A stretch of 64,000 bases of DNA from assembly GCA_027488375.1 (NCBI GenBank), contig JAIYBW010000004.1, forward strand, positions 496,001 to 560,000. The letters run 5' to 3'. The notes under the pieces are model-generated. The model made no database searches. It was not told where the DNA came from and saw only the letters and a list, made by a program, of their open reading frames with translations. The position numbers and the translations under genes were made by a program. Origin of the DNA: Pseudomonadota bacterium (GTDB lineage Bacteria > Bdellovibrionota > Bacteriovoracia > Bacteriovoracales > Bacteriovoracaceae). This document shows positions 8,450-15,653 of the stretch, piece by piece (the stretch's first letter is position 1; every line of letters starts with the position of its first letter).

Positions 8450-11311
8450 TTAATCCTTAAAATTTTTATCCATAATTAAACTACTTACGGCTGCAGATGA
8501 AGGATGTTCAATGTTCTGCAAACTCGCAAACGTCTTGTAGCTTGGGCTCAATAGTAATTTATTATGAACGAGTGATGTTGTTTTCTTTCTAAAATCATGG
8601 GACGTTTTTTCAAAAGTAGAGGAAATCCCAAGCATCGCCCGATGGAAATCTTTAAAAGTTTGATCTGTCATCCCCAAAGGACGCATCGTTTTTAACTTAG
8701 CTGAAACTTTTGTATAAAGATTTACAAAAACCAAGGCGCTTGAGATTGATACTTCCTGGATATCTGAAGAAAGAAGGTGTTCAAATGTTGAACGAAATTT
8801 TTGGATAGAGAGCAAGTAATTATTCAGATTTTGATTAAAAGCTGTTGGATTAAATTCCCCTTCTTTTAATAACTCAATATCTAACATCTTTTTTGACTCA
8901 ATCGCTGCCGAATGAAGAAGTTTAACATTTACAACCCAGGAAAGAGACTCTTGTGAATTAATCCAAGTCATTTCCTTCACCATGCTTTCCCCTAAACTTG
9001 AGTCCTGGTGAACCCAGTAAGATCGACTAAGGAAAGATGAGTAACGATCCTTCAGAAAATCAAAAGAATACTTACGTACGAAGGATTTTAGCTGATTAAA
9101 GTTATGTTCTTTTTCAAAAGCATTAAAGACTTGAGCAAGAGCATTTTCTTTGAATACTGGGCCGGTAGTACAGGACGAGAAATCATCGACAATCTTTAAA
9201 GTACCTTTATAATCTTTTTCCACAATTGACGTAGCTATTGAAATTTCGAACAATCTGTCCTGGATCTTATCTTTTAAATGACAAAACTCTTTTAGATAAA
9301 ATGCAGAAAGTTTAAATGAAGAGTTAAAGTCTTGTAGGAAATAAAATCTTTCGGCAATGCTAGAAAATTCTACTCTTTTAAGTAAACGATCTTCTTTTGA
9401 CATGATTTCAAATGATTTTAATTGCCATTCATAGGCCAAATCTGTTTGAGCGAGCTCAAGTTGAATAAGTGATGCAAAGTAGGCCGAAAGTGACTTAATC
9501 TTATTAGTATAAAGATCATTTTTATAAATGGTCTCAAAACCATGAGCAGCTTCGATTTTTTTCCCTGCTTTGGCAAAACCTTGATACTCAAGGAAAAGCA
9601 TATTACCTAAAGTAATTTCAGTTTGCTCGATGAGAGGCTCAGGAAATTTTAAAAAACCTTTCTTAAATTCATGAATCCAATAAGCTATTTTTTTTGTATC
9701 CTTTCTGTCAATTAAGTCATCAACAAGCTTAGTCATAAGCCCTTGCTGATTTTTTAATTCTCCAGGAAATGCTAGTTCAAATTTTTTTAAAACATCGGCC
9801 GCTAAAAGATCTTGTTTGAGTTCACGATAAATTTCAAATAACTTTGGATAAATTTTAAGAGTTGTTTCATCTTTAGGGAGAAGCTCAATATGCTCAGTAT
9901 AGGCCAGGATCAAAAATTCACGATTTTTTTCTTTTGGTATCTCACCTGAAGCAGTTAGAGCAAGGAATGAATGGAGTATTTTTTGCATTAATTGAGAATG
10001 ACCGGACGACTTCGCTGTTTTAAGGGAAAGTGTATAAGCTTCACCCGCCGATAAAAAATTGCGAACGGAAAAATGTGTTTCACCTTGAAAGAACTGATAA
10101 TCTGCAGTTCGAGAAGGATCTATAACAATCAGCAAATTGAATAAATTAAGAATTATAATTAATTCTTTCGTATTATAGCTACCACCATCCTCTTTAATAT
10201 CTTTTGACACTTTTGTTTGAAGAAAACTTGCTAAAGAGCTAAGTTTATCAATTGTTTCTGGAATGAGTTTTAACTCACTATTTTTTTTAGATTTTTGAGA
10301 CTTATAGAAACTTACTAATTTAGTTGATGTCTCATTAAAATCCCCAGAAAGTCCATAGTGCCGGTAATAATCAAGGTAAGCATGAAAAACATCTTCTTGA
10401 TAGTGAATGAATCCTTTTGAACTCACAAGATCCTGTGCTGTGTTTAAGATTTTTAAAGTCTCAATTTTATGACCCTTCTCAGACGTCTTTTTCGCTAAAT
10501 TGAGAATGTATTCAAGTGGTTCTTTTTCATTATTGATATAAAAATGGAGCCCCTCAATTGGTCTTCCAGAATAAACGTAAAATGGTCCTATATTTTCGAG
10601 TGCTTGCTCGCGAACACTCACATAGGATGGATTTTTTGACAATTTATAGGCATGATTAATAGAAATAATGGCTTTTTCAAAGTTTTTTGATTTTAGATAA
10701 CACCAGGCCAAATTTAAATAATGCTTCGCGAGCCAATCATCCTTCTCATCCTGAATGACTTTCTCATAGTAATAAACAGCAAGGTCATATTGCTTTTCAT
10801 TATAGTAATATTCAGCAATAGCCGTTTCAGCATGATGTAAAACGGGGTGTTTTTTACCCTTAAGAATTTTCATCACTTCAATTAAGTAAGCCTCAGTAAG
10901 ATGATCTTTACCAAAATCTCGGGAATTAAGAGACATTGTAAACATTATCTCTGCTCTTAAATTGCTCGATGGTTTATTTGAGAGCAAGCTTAAACCGAAT
11001 ACTTTTGTTTTTTCGTATAAATTTCTTGTCTCGAAAAAAAAGCTCTCCTTGCTCGCGCCTGATTGTTTAGACTGAGAAGCATTTAAAAAATCTTTATTGT
11101 TTTTTTCATGAATAAGTTTTAACTTCTCTGAATAGAGCTCCAGAAGTCTATAATTTAACTCCGGTCCACGATTAGTTGCACTTTCAATAACCTTAATCTC
11201 ATGCTGAACCAATTTCATGAGTTCTTGCCAGCGGTTTCCTTTCGCTAACGCAAAAGGAAACCCTACGGACAAGAAAAATAAAATAGTGAAATGAAAATAA
11301 AAGCGTTCCAT
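8450..11311 (-). CDS. Large periplasmic TPR-repeat protein (GltD-like position)
   Basis: A 953-residue exported protein. A signal peptide (about MERFYFHFTILFFLSVGFPF, then ALA) precedes a long all-helical body with recognisable TPR units near residues 160-240 (AEYYYNEKQYDLAVYYYEK, LNLAWCYLKSKNFEKAI). More degenerate helical repeats fill the rest. It has no enzymatic motif. Very long TPR proteins sit between motor genes and TonB-like genes in Agl/Glt clusters, where they form periplasmic scaffolding. That role is inferred here from the operon. It is separated from the ExbD-like gene by 4 bp and from the TPR lipoprotein by 2 bp, so it is co-transcribed and probably made in stoichiometric amounts. 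Confidence 0.72.
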   Translation of the reverse strand: MERFYFHFTILFFLSVGFPFALAKGNRWQELMKLVQHEIKVIESATNRGPELNYRLLELYSEKLKLIHEKNNKDFLNASQSKQSGASKESFFFETRNLYEKTKVFGLSLLSNKPSSNLRAEIMFTMSLNSRDFGKDHLTEAYLIEVMKILKGKKHPVLHHAETAIAEYYYNEKQYDLAVYYYEKVIQDEKDDWLAKHYLNLAWCYLKSKNFEKAIISINHAYKLSKNPSYVSVREQALENIGPFYVYSGRPIEGLHFYINNEKEPLEYILNLAKKTSEKGHKIETLKILNTAQDLVSSKGFIHYQEDVFHAYLDYYRHYGLSGDFNETSTKLVSFYKSQKSKKNSELKLIPETIDKLSSLASFLQTKVSKDIKEDGGSYNTKELIIILNLFNLLIVIDPSRTADYQFFQGETHFSVRNFLSAGEAYTLSLKTAKSSGHSQLMQKILHSFLALTASGEIPKEKNREFLILAYTEHIELLPKDETTLKIYPKLFEIYRELKQDLLAADVLKKFELAFPGELKNQQGLMTKLVDDLIDRKDTKKIAYWIHEFKKGFLKFPEPLIEQTEITLGNMLFLEYQGFAKAGKKIEAAHGFETIYKNDLYTNKIKSLSAYFASLIQLELAQTDLAYEWQLKSFEIMSKEDRLLKRVEFSSIAERFYFLQDFNSSFKLSAFYLKEFCHLKDKIQDRLFEISIATSIVEKDYKGTLKIVDDFSSCTTGPVFKENALAQVFNAFEKEHNFNQLKSFVRKYSFDFLKDRYSSFLSRSYWVHQDSSLGESMVKEMTWINSQESLSWVVNVKLLHSAAIESKKMLDIELLKEGEFNPTAFNQNLNNYLLSIQKFRSTFEHLLSSDIQEVSISSALVFVNLYTKVSAKLKTMRPLGMTDQTFKDFHRAMLGISSTFEKTSHDFRKKTTSLVHNKLLLSPSYKTFASLQNIEHPSSAAVSSLIMDKNFKD

Positions 11312-11315
11312 ATCT

Positions 11316-11786
11316 TTAATAATTCCCTTTCACGATAAATTTAAATTGAGAATAACCAGCAAGTGCAGAATCATTCATAATTCTTTGAACATACTGATAA
11401 TCCATTTCTTTATCAAAAACGAGGTTAACGAGCTCATTAGGATGAGCTGCTTTTTTGCCCTGACTCTGGCTTTCTAATTTCTCCCTCTCTTCCTTAAGTT
11501 TTTGAGTTAACATGGTCATAGACCCAGAAGCAGGAATCCTTCCAATGGACTTGTTATTCAAAAAAACCATCGCTTCTTTATTCACTTGAATGACTGGGGC
11601 AAATCTTGTCATCGCCTTTGATTCTGACTGGGCCATTTCTAATCCTTGAGTGAGATCCAGTTTTAAATCAGAAGCATTATAACTCTTAAGAAGAAACACT
11701 AACAAAATAGTGAGGATGTCTAATAAGGATGTTATATCAACATCAACTCCTTCTCTTATTCGCTTACGTTGAAATTTCTTTTTCAT
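11316..11786 (-). CDS. ExbD/TolR-family motor subunit (second copy, AglS/AglQ-like)
   Basis: A 156-residue inner-membrane protein of the ExbD/TolR/MotB-plug family. The short basic N-terminus (MKKKFQRKRIREG) is followed by VDVDITSLLDILTILLVFLL, the single membrane helix with the conserved Asp that carries protons. The remainder is periplasmic with the usual small alpha/beta fold. Its start codon overlaps the stop of the preceding ExbD-like gene in TAATG, so translation is coupled. Two different ExbD-type subunits with one ExbB-type subunit is the composition of AglRQS in Myxococcus gliding and differs from Ton or Tol. It is presumed to form the proton-driven stator with the two upstream genes. 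Confidence 0.88.
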   Translation of the reverse strand: MKKKFQRKRIREGVDVDITSLLDILTILLVFLLKSYNASDLKLDLTQGLEMAQSESKAMTRFAPVIQVNKEAMVFLNNKSIGRIPASGSMTMLTQKLKEEREKLESQSQGKKAAHPNELVNLVFDKEMDYQYVQRIMNDSALAGYSQFKFIVKGNY

Positions 11787-12247
11787 TAGCGAACTCCTGT
11801 GTGGTCAAAAACAATTTGTTCAAAAAGCTTTCCTTGATTTTTCTCAGAGATTTGAGTGCTATCTATAACCGCAATCAAATTCTGAAAGGGAACCCGAGGA
11901 TGAGATCTCAGTATCATCGTGTTCTCTTTTGGATTCATTCTCTTCAGCTCCGTGAGATATTCTTTAATCTGAGCCTTTTGATCCGTTGCAAATGTTTTAG
12001 ATGAAATCTTCTTCAATCCCGTCTTGATCACCACCTGCTCCTTAGTGATTTCTAATGTAAGATTAAGGGGATCCTTCTCCTTATTCTTCTCAACAGAATC
12101 CTTGATCATTGGTAAAGAAGATCCAATTTCATAAACATCCACAAATTGTGCAGACATAAGAAGAAAAAAGATAAATATGAAAACTGAATCGAGTATGGGT
12201 ACGAGATTAAGTTTTTCAGGTCGTTTCATTTTTCTTCCAACTTTCAT
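11786..12247 (-). CDS. ExbD/TolR-family motor subunit (first copy)
   Basis: A 153-residue ExbD/TolR-type protein. After the basic N-terminus (MKVGRKMKRPEK) comes LNLVPILDSVFIFIFFLLM, a membrane helix with the conserved Asp near its start. The periplasmic part contains the typical strand-helix order, ending with an IAVIDSTQ-type segment. It differs clearly from the adjacent ExbD-like protein, so this is an old duplication with separate roles and not a recent copy. It is 15 bp downstream of the ExbB-like gene and overlaps the next gene by one base (TAATG). It belongs to the proton channel of the Agl-like motor, as inferred from family and order. Confidence 0.88.
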   Translation of the reverse strand: MKVGRKMKRPEKLNLVPILDSVFIFIFFLLMSAQFVDVYEIGSSLPMIKDSVEKNKEKDPLNLTLEITKEQVVIKTGLKKISSKTFATDQKAQIKEYLTELKRMNPKENTMILRSHPRVPFQNLIAVIDSTQISEKNQGKLFEQIVFDHTGVR

Positions 12248-12262
12248 ATATTCTTCCTTGAA

Positions 12263-12949
12263 TTAAGCTGCTTTATCAGTTGAATTGTTGACCTTTCTTG
12301 TTCCAAGAAGATCAAGGAGTTTAACCGAGTTTTCCTCAATCTCTTGGATCATCTTTTCACCTTTTGCCATGAGATAAGAATGGACAACCATGAGAGAAAT
12401 CGCAGAAATCAGACCAAGGGCCGTCGTATTCATGGCCACTGCAATACCTTCGGCCAGGAGCTGAGCCTTCTGTGAAGCCTCGGCTTGGGCCACGGCCGCA
12501 AATGATTGAATGAGACCTTGGATCGTCCCCAATAAGCCTAAGAGTGTTGAGAGATTGGCACAAAGGGCAAGATAAGAGAGTCTTTTTTCAATCAAAGGTA
12601 CGGTTTCAAGAATACTTGCCTCGAGGGCATCCTGAATTTGCTCTTTTGATTGATTGGCACGCTTGAGTCCATTTTTCATAACAAAAGCATTGAGAGAACT
12701 AGAATCCGCACAGGCCTGAATTGACTCTTGAACTTGGTTACCGATGACTGACTTCTTGATTGTGTTCATGAGACTTTTACCGTCGATATCAAATTTGAAA
12801 TAATTTCTTAGTCTCTCAGCTGCCAGTGCAATACCTAAACACCAAACGATAGCGATAATCCACATGAAGATTCCGCCTTCAACCATGAATCTTGCAATCC
12901 ACTGAATTAAGTTCTCCTGCTGGACAACTTGTGTAGCTACTTGTTCCAT
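12263..12949 (-). CDS. ExbB/TolQ/MotA-family proton channel (AglR-like)
   Basis: A 228-residue protein with an N-terminal membrane helix (about 25-45, GGIFMWIIAIVWCLGIALAA), a cytoplasmic loop and a helical pair at about 125-200. The pair carries the family signature LSTLLGLLGTIQGLIQSF and a second helix with TTALGLISAISLMVVHS. A strong TAGGAGGG stands before the ATG. It is the first gene of the downstream motor unit and follows a 360-bp leader containing the conserved stem element at 13072-13157. With the two ExbD-like proteins it should form a proton-driven stator. Adjacent FHA/TonB-like and TPR genes point to Agl/Glt-type motility and not to TonB energisation. Confidence 0.9.
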   Translation of the reverse strand: MEQVATQVVQQENLIQWIARFMVEGGIFMWIIAIVWCLGIALAAERLRNYFKFDIDGKSLMNTIKKSVIGNQVQESIQACADSSSLNAFVMKNGLKRANQSKEQIQDALEASILETVPLIEKRLSYLALCANLSTLLGLLGTIQGLIQSFAAVAQAEASQKAQLLAEGIAVAMNTTALGLISAISLMVVHSYLMAKGEKMIQEIEENSVKLLDLLGTRKVNNSTDKAA

Positions 12950-13031
12950 ATTAAATCCCTCCTAGGACATAAGATTGAACTGACGTTCTTTGAACAAAGA
13001 TTTTTGTAAGGAAATAAATTGAATTTCTAAT

Positions 13032-13067
13032 TTGTTTCATTTTTTAATGAAACAAGAACCAGTCTTG
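13032..13067 (-). promoter_or_regulatory. Two overlapping hairpins in the ExbB-like gene leader
   Basis: A perfect 10-bp stem (TTGTTTCATT with AATGAAACAA, 4-nt loop, 13032-13055) shares three bases with a second hairpin (CAAGA with TCTTG, 13053-13067). They cannot form together. Neither is followed by a U tract in the minus direction, so they are not simple terminators. They lie between the conserved stem element and the ExbB-like start codon, where an expression platform would be expected. Function is unknown. Confidence 0.4.
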
Positions 13068-13071
13068 TGAC

Positions 13072-13179
13072 TTTTTTCAGATCCGGTATCAACAAACGTG
13101 CAGCATGAATTAACGTCCAACAACTAATCTGAAAAAAATGAGAATGTGTGCATTCTACGCCAGTAAAAAAAAAGATAAA
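13072..13179 (-). promoter_or_regulatory. Conserved stem-loop leader element, copy A, with TAGAAT promoter box
   Basis: Reading on the minus strand, TAGAAT (13152-13157) is a -10-like box with a weak -35 (TTTATC, 13174-13179). It overlaps an inverted repeat, GAATG/CATTC, at 13142-13155. Downstream an 11-bp stem (13072-13082 with 13127-13137) encloses a 44-nt loop. Within the loop, 13088-13124 matches 17071-17107 at 34 of 37 positions by eye. The stem sequence differs between the copies but pairing is kept, which favours a structured RNA over a plain DNA site. It precedes the ExbB-like gene. I do not recognise a known riboswitch class. The rest of the 12950-13310 gap holds the hairpins at 13032-13067 and the small ORF at 13232. 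Confidence 0.6.
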
Positions 13180-13231
13180 GCAAAATAATCAACAATCTTT
13201 CATAATATCTAAACTATTAAGTGCTTAAAAT

Positions 13232-13330
13232 TCAGGTGCCTAGATTATTGGCCAAGGCTTTTGGAGTCTGCCTAAAATTAGTGTCATCAGGAAGTAAGTC
13301 ATTGAAATCATTATCGTAATGAGTCGACAT
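13232..13330 (-). CDS. Possible 32-residue small protein overlapping the 81-residue gene
   Basis: An ATG at 13330 opens a 32-codon frame, shifted +1 relative to the preceding gene and overlapping its last 20 bases. The product begins MSTHYDNDFNDLLPDD and ends ALANNLGT. It is polar and acidic, with a composition unlike random AT-rich sequence. AGAAGAGAG stands just before the ATG as a weak ribosome site. It could be a separate small protein translated by coupling, or the true C-terminus of the upstream product reached by a frameshift, natural or from a sequencing error. No signal peptide or membrane segment is present. Nothing is known of its function. Confidence 0.4.
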   Translation of the reverse strand: MSTHYDNDFNDLLPDDTNFRQTPKALANNLGT

Positions 13331-13556
13331 CTCTCTTCTGGATTGAATCAAAATCTTTGCGAGTAAAGAGATCGAGGGAGAATCTCTTTCTATCTCTTTC
13401 TCTAACAGTTAAATCACCTGGTGCAATGAGTTCTCCCTTCACTTCTAAATTACCAAGATCGAATTTCTCGTACTTTTTATATTCATAAATAACTTTCTCA
13501 TCTTTGGAGAAGACTGACATTGAAACAATAAAAAAAAGAAGAGCTAAAAATTTCAT
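13311..13556 (-). CDS. Small secreted protein of the gliding-type cluster
   Basis: An 81-residue protein with a signal peptide (MKFLALLFFIVSMSVFS) and a charged mature part rich in Lys, Asp and Arg, including KKYEKFDLGNLEVKGELIAPGDLTVRER. Its ATG overlaps the stop of the TPR gene in ATGA, so translation is coupled. The segment LGNLEVKGELIAPGDLTVRERDRKRF reads like a short conserved domain. I recall similar small proteins near Agl/Glt genes in delta-type bacteria, but I cannot name a family. The frame ends at 13311 while a shifted frame continues sensibly for 26 more codons, so a frameshift near the 3' end is possible. Confidence 0.62.
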   Translation of the reverse strand: MKFLALLFFIVSMSVFSKDEKVIYEYKKYEKFDLGNLEVKGELIAPGDLTVRERDRKRFSLDLFTRKDFDSIQKRDVDSLR

Positions 13557-14929
13557 TTTGCGGACTCCGATTTATGATCTTTATTTAATTCACAATTAGA
13601 TTTCAGGCCTAACGAATAATCTCCTAATTCATCTGCCCAGAATGCACCTTCAAATTTCCAGAAATATTCAAAACGAGATCTTTTAACGTTTTCATAATCC
13701 CCCCTTGATCGATCTGAAATAAGGGTTCGTCCCGTATAGATTAAATCTTTTTTCTTTGAAAGAGTCTCAAGTTGAATTTTGAAAAGTTGAGAGGAGAAAA
13801 ATGGTACTGTTTCAAGAAAATTAAAAATGTCCTCTTTGGCGTTATAATTTATTTTAGAAATGATATTCTCTTTTACAAGATTAAGATGTGGGATCAATCT
13901 CCTTTTGAGAGCTTGATCTTCAGAGCTATAAATGGCTTCAATTTCCTTATTAATTTTGTAAATGGTATTAAAATCAAGACTGAATCTTGTTTGCTTCTTA
14001 AGTCGAGTCACAATCTTAAAGGCGAAATCCTCAACATCCTTACTCTCCATCTCATGCTTGAACATTAAATTATAAAAGTAGTCCTGGGACTTTAAGTTTA
14101 CAGATAAAAATTTTTCGAGTTGATTAAATCTTGGTCGATAAAACTGATAATATTGATTGATGATTGTTAAACTATCATCATACAAGCAAAGTTTGAGATA
14201 ATTCAATGCTGCGAGATACTCCGCCTCAGGAAAAAAATAAGTATCTAAGAGTGGTGATTTATAGGTAATGAGAAGACCAAGGGAACGGTTATAATCACCA
14301 AGATGATAATAGGCCCATGCTTTTTCTAATAAAACATAAGGCCACTTATAAGATTTTTTTGGAACTTGATCATAAGCATCAATCGATTCCTTATAATGAC
14401 CTTGTTTAAAAAGTCTTCGGGCCTTATTTATCAAACAAATCTCATGAATCATCCGATAGTATCGCTTAATTTTTTCATTGCTCGCTTTGTGCTCTTCCCT
14501 CTCCGCAGTCTTTTGACATGAAAAATAAGACTCAGATTCATCATCAAACTGGCCCAGATCGCCAAAAATCTGTCCTTTTAAAAGCTGAGATTCAGGGAAG
14601 TATCGATGCTCAGCTTTTACATTTTTTAAATGTTCTTGAGACTTTTTATACTCTTTTTTCTTAAAGTATCTTCTAGCGAGAATAAAATGAATGGATGAAG
14701 TTGGATATTTTTCCAGCAATGAAAGTTCATAATCCTCTAACAACTCAATTCCAGTGAAGAAAAGTAGCTTTTCTAATCGCTCTAACGATGAATTTGCAAC
14801 AGGCTTATTATAAGTTTCATAGAAAAATTCGTTTAGAGCAGAGTAATAAAGTTTTTTGTCTTCAAATTGATGAGACAAAGGTTTAGCAAAGGATGTCCCT
14901 AACATGAAAACCCAGAGGAGGACTATCAT
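13553..14929 (-). CDS. Secreted TPR protein of the upstream gliding-type unit
   Basis: A 458-residue exported protein. A short signal peptide (MIVLLWVFMLGTSFA) is followed by an all-helical body with TPR-like units at about residues 80-130 and 185-260 (HFILARRYFKKKEYKKSQEHL, ARRLFKQGHYKESIDAY, EKAWAYYHLGDYNRSLGLL). No catalytic motif is present. AAGGA stands at good distance before the ATG. It lies 8 bp after the outer-membrane barrel gene and overlaps the next small gene by 4 bp. In Agl/Glt systems a periplasmic TPR protein (GltC) works with outer-membrane barrels GltA/GltB. The position here is compatible with that, as inference. Confidence 0.7.
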   Translation of the reverse strand: MIVLLWVFMLGTSFAKPLSHQFEDKKLYYSALNEFFYETYNKPVANSSLERLEKLLFFTGIELLEDYELSLLEKYPTSSIHFILARRYFKKKEYKKSQEHLKNVKAEHRYFPESQLLKGQIFGDLGQFDDESESYFSCQKTAEREEHKASNEKIKRYYRMIHEICLINKARRLFKQGHYKESIDAYDQVPKKSYKWPYVLLEKAWAYYHLGDYNRSLGLLITYKSPLLDTYFFPEAEYLAALNYLKLCLYDDSLTIINQYYQFYRPRFNQLEKFLSVNLKSQDYFYNLMFKHEMESKDVEDFAFKIVTRLKKQTRFSLDFNTIYKINKEIEAIYSSEDQALKRRLIPHLNLVKENIISKINYNAKEDIFNFLETVPFFSSQLFKIQLETLSKKKDLIYTGRTLISDRSRGDYENVKRSRFEYFWKFEGAFWADELGDYSLGLKSNCELNKDHKSESAK

Positions 14930-14937
14930 AAAATTCC

Positions 14938-15645
14938 TTAGTATGAAAAACCCACACTTATAATCAAGTCTTGGTTATTTTTAAAAGTTTCACTTGCACT
15001 CTGACCATTGCGATTGGGACCTGGAGCTTTGTAATGTTGCTGCATCCATTCAACACCAAGATGAACATTTTCATTTAAATGAAACTTCACTTTCGTTTTC
15101 CAAGCAACCGATTGATAGCGTTCCTTCTCATAACCAGACTTAAGATTGGTATCATCCACAGTCTTTCTGTTACTTTCAGCATCTATAAGACCGACACCCA
15201 GACCAAACGACCAGTCAAAATAGACGATCTTATTAAACGTGTTTATTTTTCCATAAAAAGGTGACCAAATGACCATGGCCCCATAGCTAGAATTCAATCT
15301 TCTTACAAAAGGATCTGCACCATTTACACTTCTAACATTTTTCCAGTTTTCATTATCTTCATTTTGGTAAAAATTATAATAACCTTCAATGCCCCACTCC
15401 TCATGAATGTAGTAGCCTAATTTACCACTGACTCCTGAGGTCTTTTGGAATGTTGAGGTAAAATTTGATAAGTAACCTAAGTCACCATAAATTTTCCCCT
15501 CTTTCTTAAAAAGTTTATTTTGAAGAACATAAACCTTTTTATCAGGATCTAACCATAGAAAGTCATAAAGAGAATCCTCACTTGCATGAACTTGAGGAGT
15601 CGTTAAAATGAGCATCATCACTGAAAAAATGATCTTCTTAATCAT
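14938..15645 (-). CDS. Outer-membrane beta-barrel protein (GltA/GltB-like position)
   Basis: A 235-residue protein with a signal peptide (MIKKIIFSVMMLILTTPQVH, then AS) and alternating amphipathic strands (KIYGDLGYLSNFTSTF, VSGKLGYYIHEEWGIEGYYNFYQ, WKTKVKFHLNENVHLGVEWMQQH). It ends in ISVGFSY, the C-terminal aromatic residue that marks proteins inserted by the BAM machinery. The form matches the outer-membrane beta-barrel family common in myxobacterial and Bdellovibrio gliding loci. It is placed between the VWA lipoprotein and the TPR gene with gaps of 8 bp on each side, so it is probably part of one envelope complex. A specific name is not assigned. Confidence 0.78.
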   Translation of the reverse strand: MIKKIIFSVMMLILTTPQVHASEDSLYDFLWLDPDKKVYVLQNKLFKKEGKIYGDLGYLSNFTSTFQKTSGVSGKLGYYIHEEWGIEGYYNFYQNEDNENWKNVRSVNGADPFVRRLNSSYGAMVIWSPFYGKINTFNKIVYFDWSFGLGVGLIDAESNRKTVDDTNLKSGYEKERYQSVAWKTKVKFHLNENVHLGVEWMQQHYKAPGPNRNGQSASETFKNNQDLIISVGFSY

Positions 15646-15653
15646 AAAATCCT

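Noticed and set aside
13088..13124. Resemblance of the GGACG part of the leader to guanidine-II (mini-ykkC) riboswitch loops
   Set aside because: The ACGR loops are absent (ACGT instead) and the two short hairpins of that class cannot be drawn.
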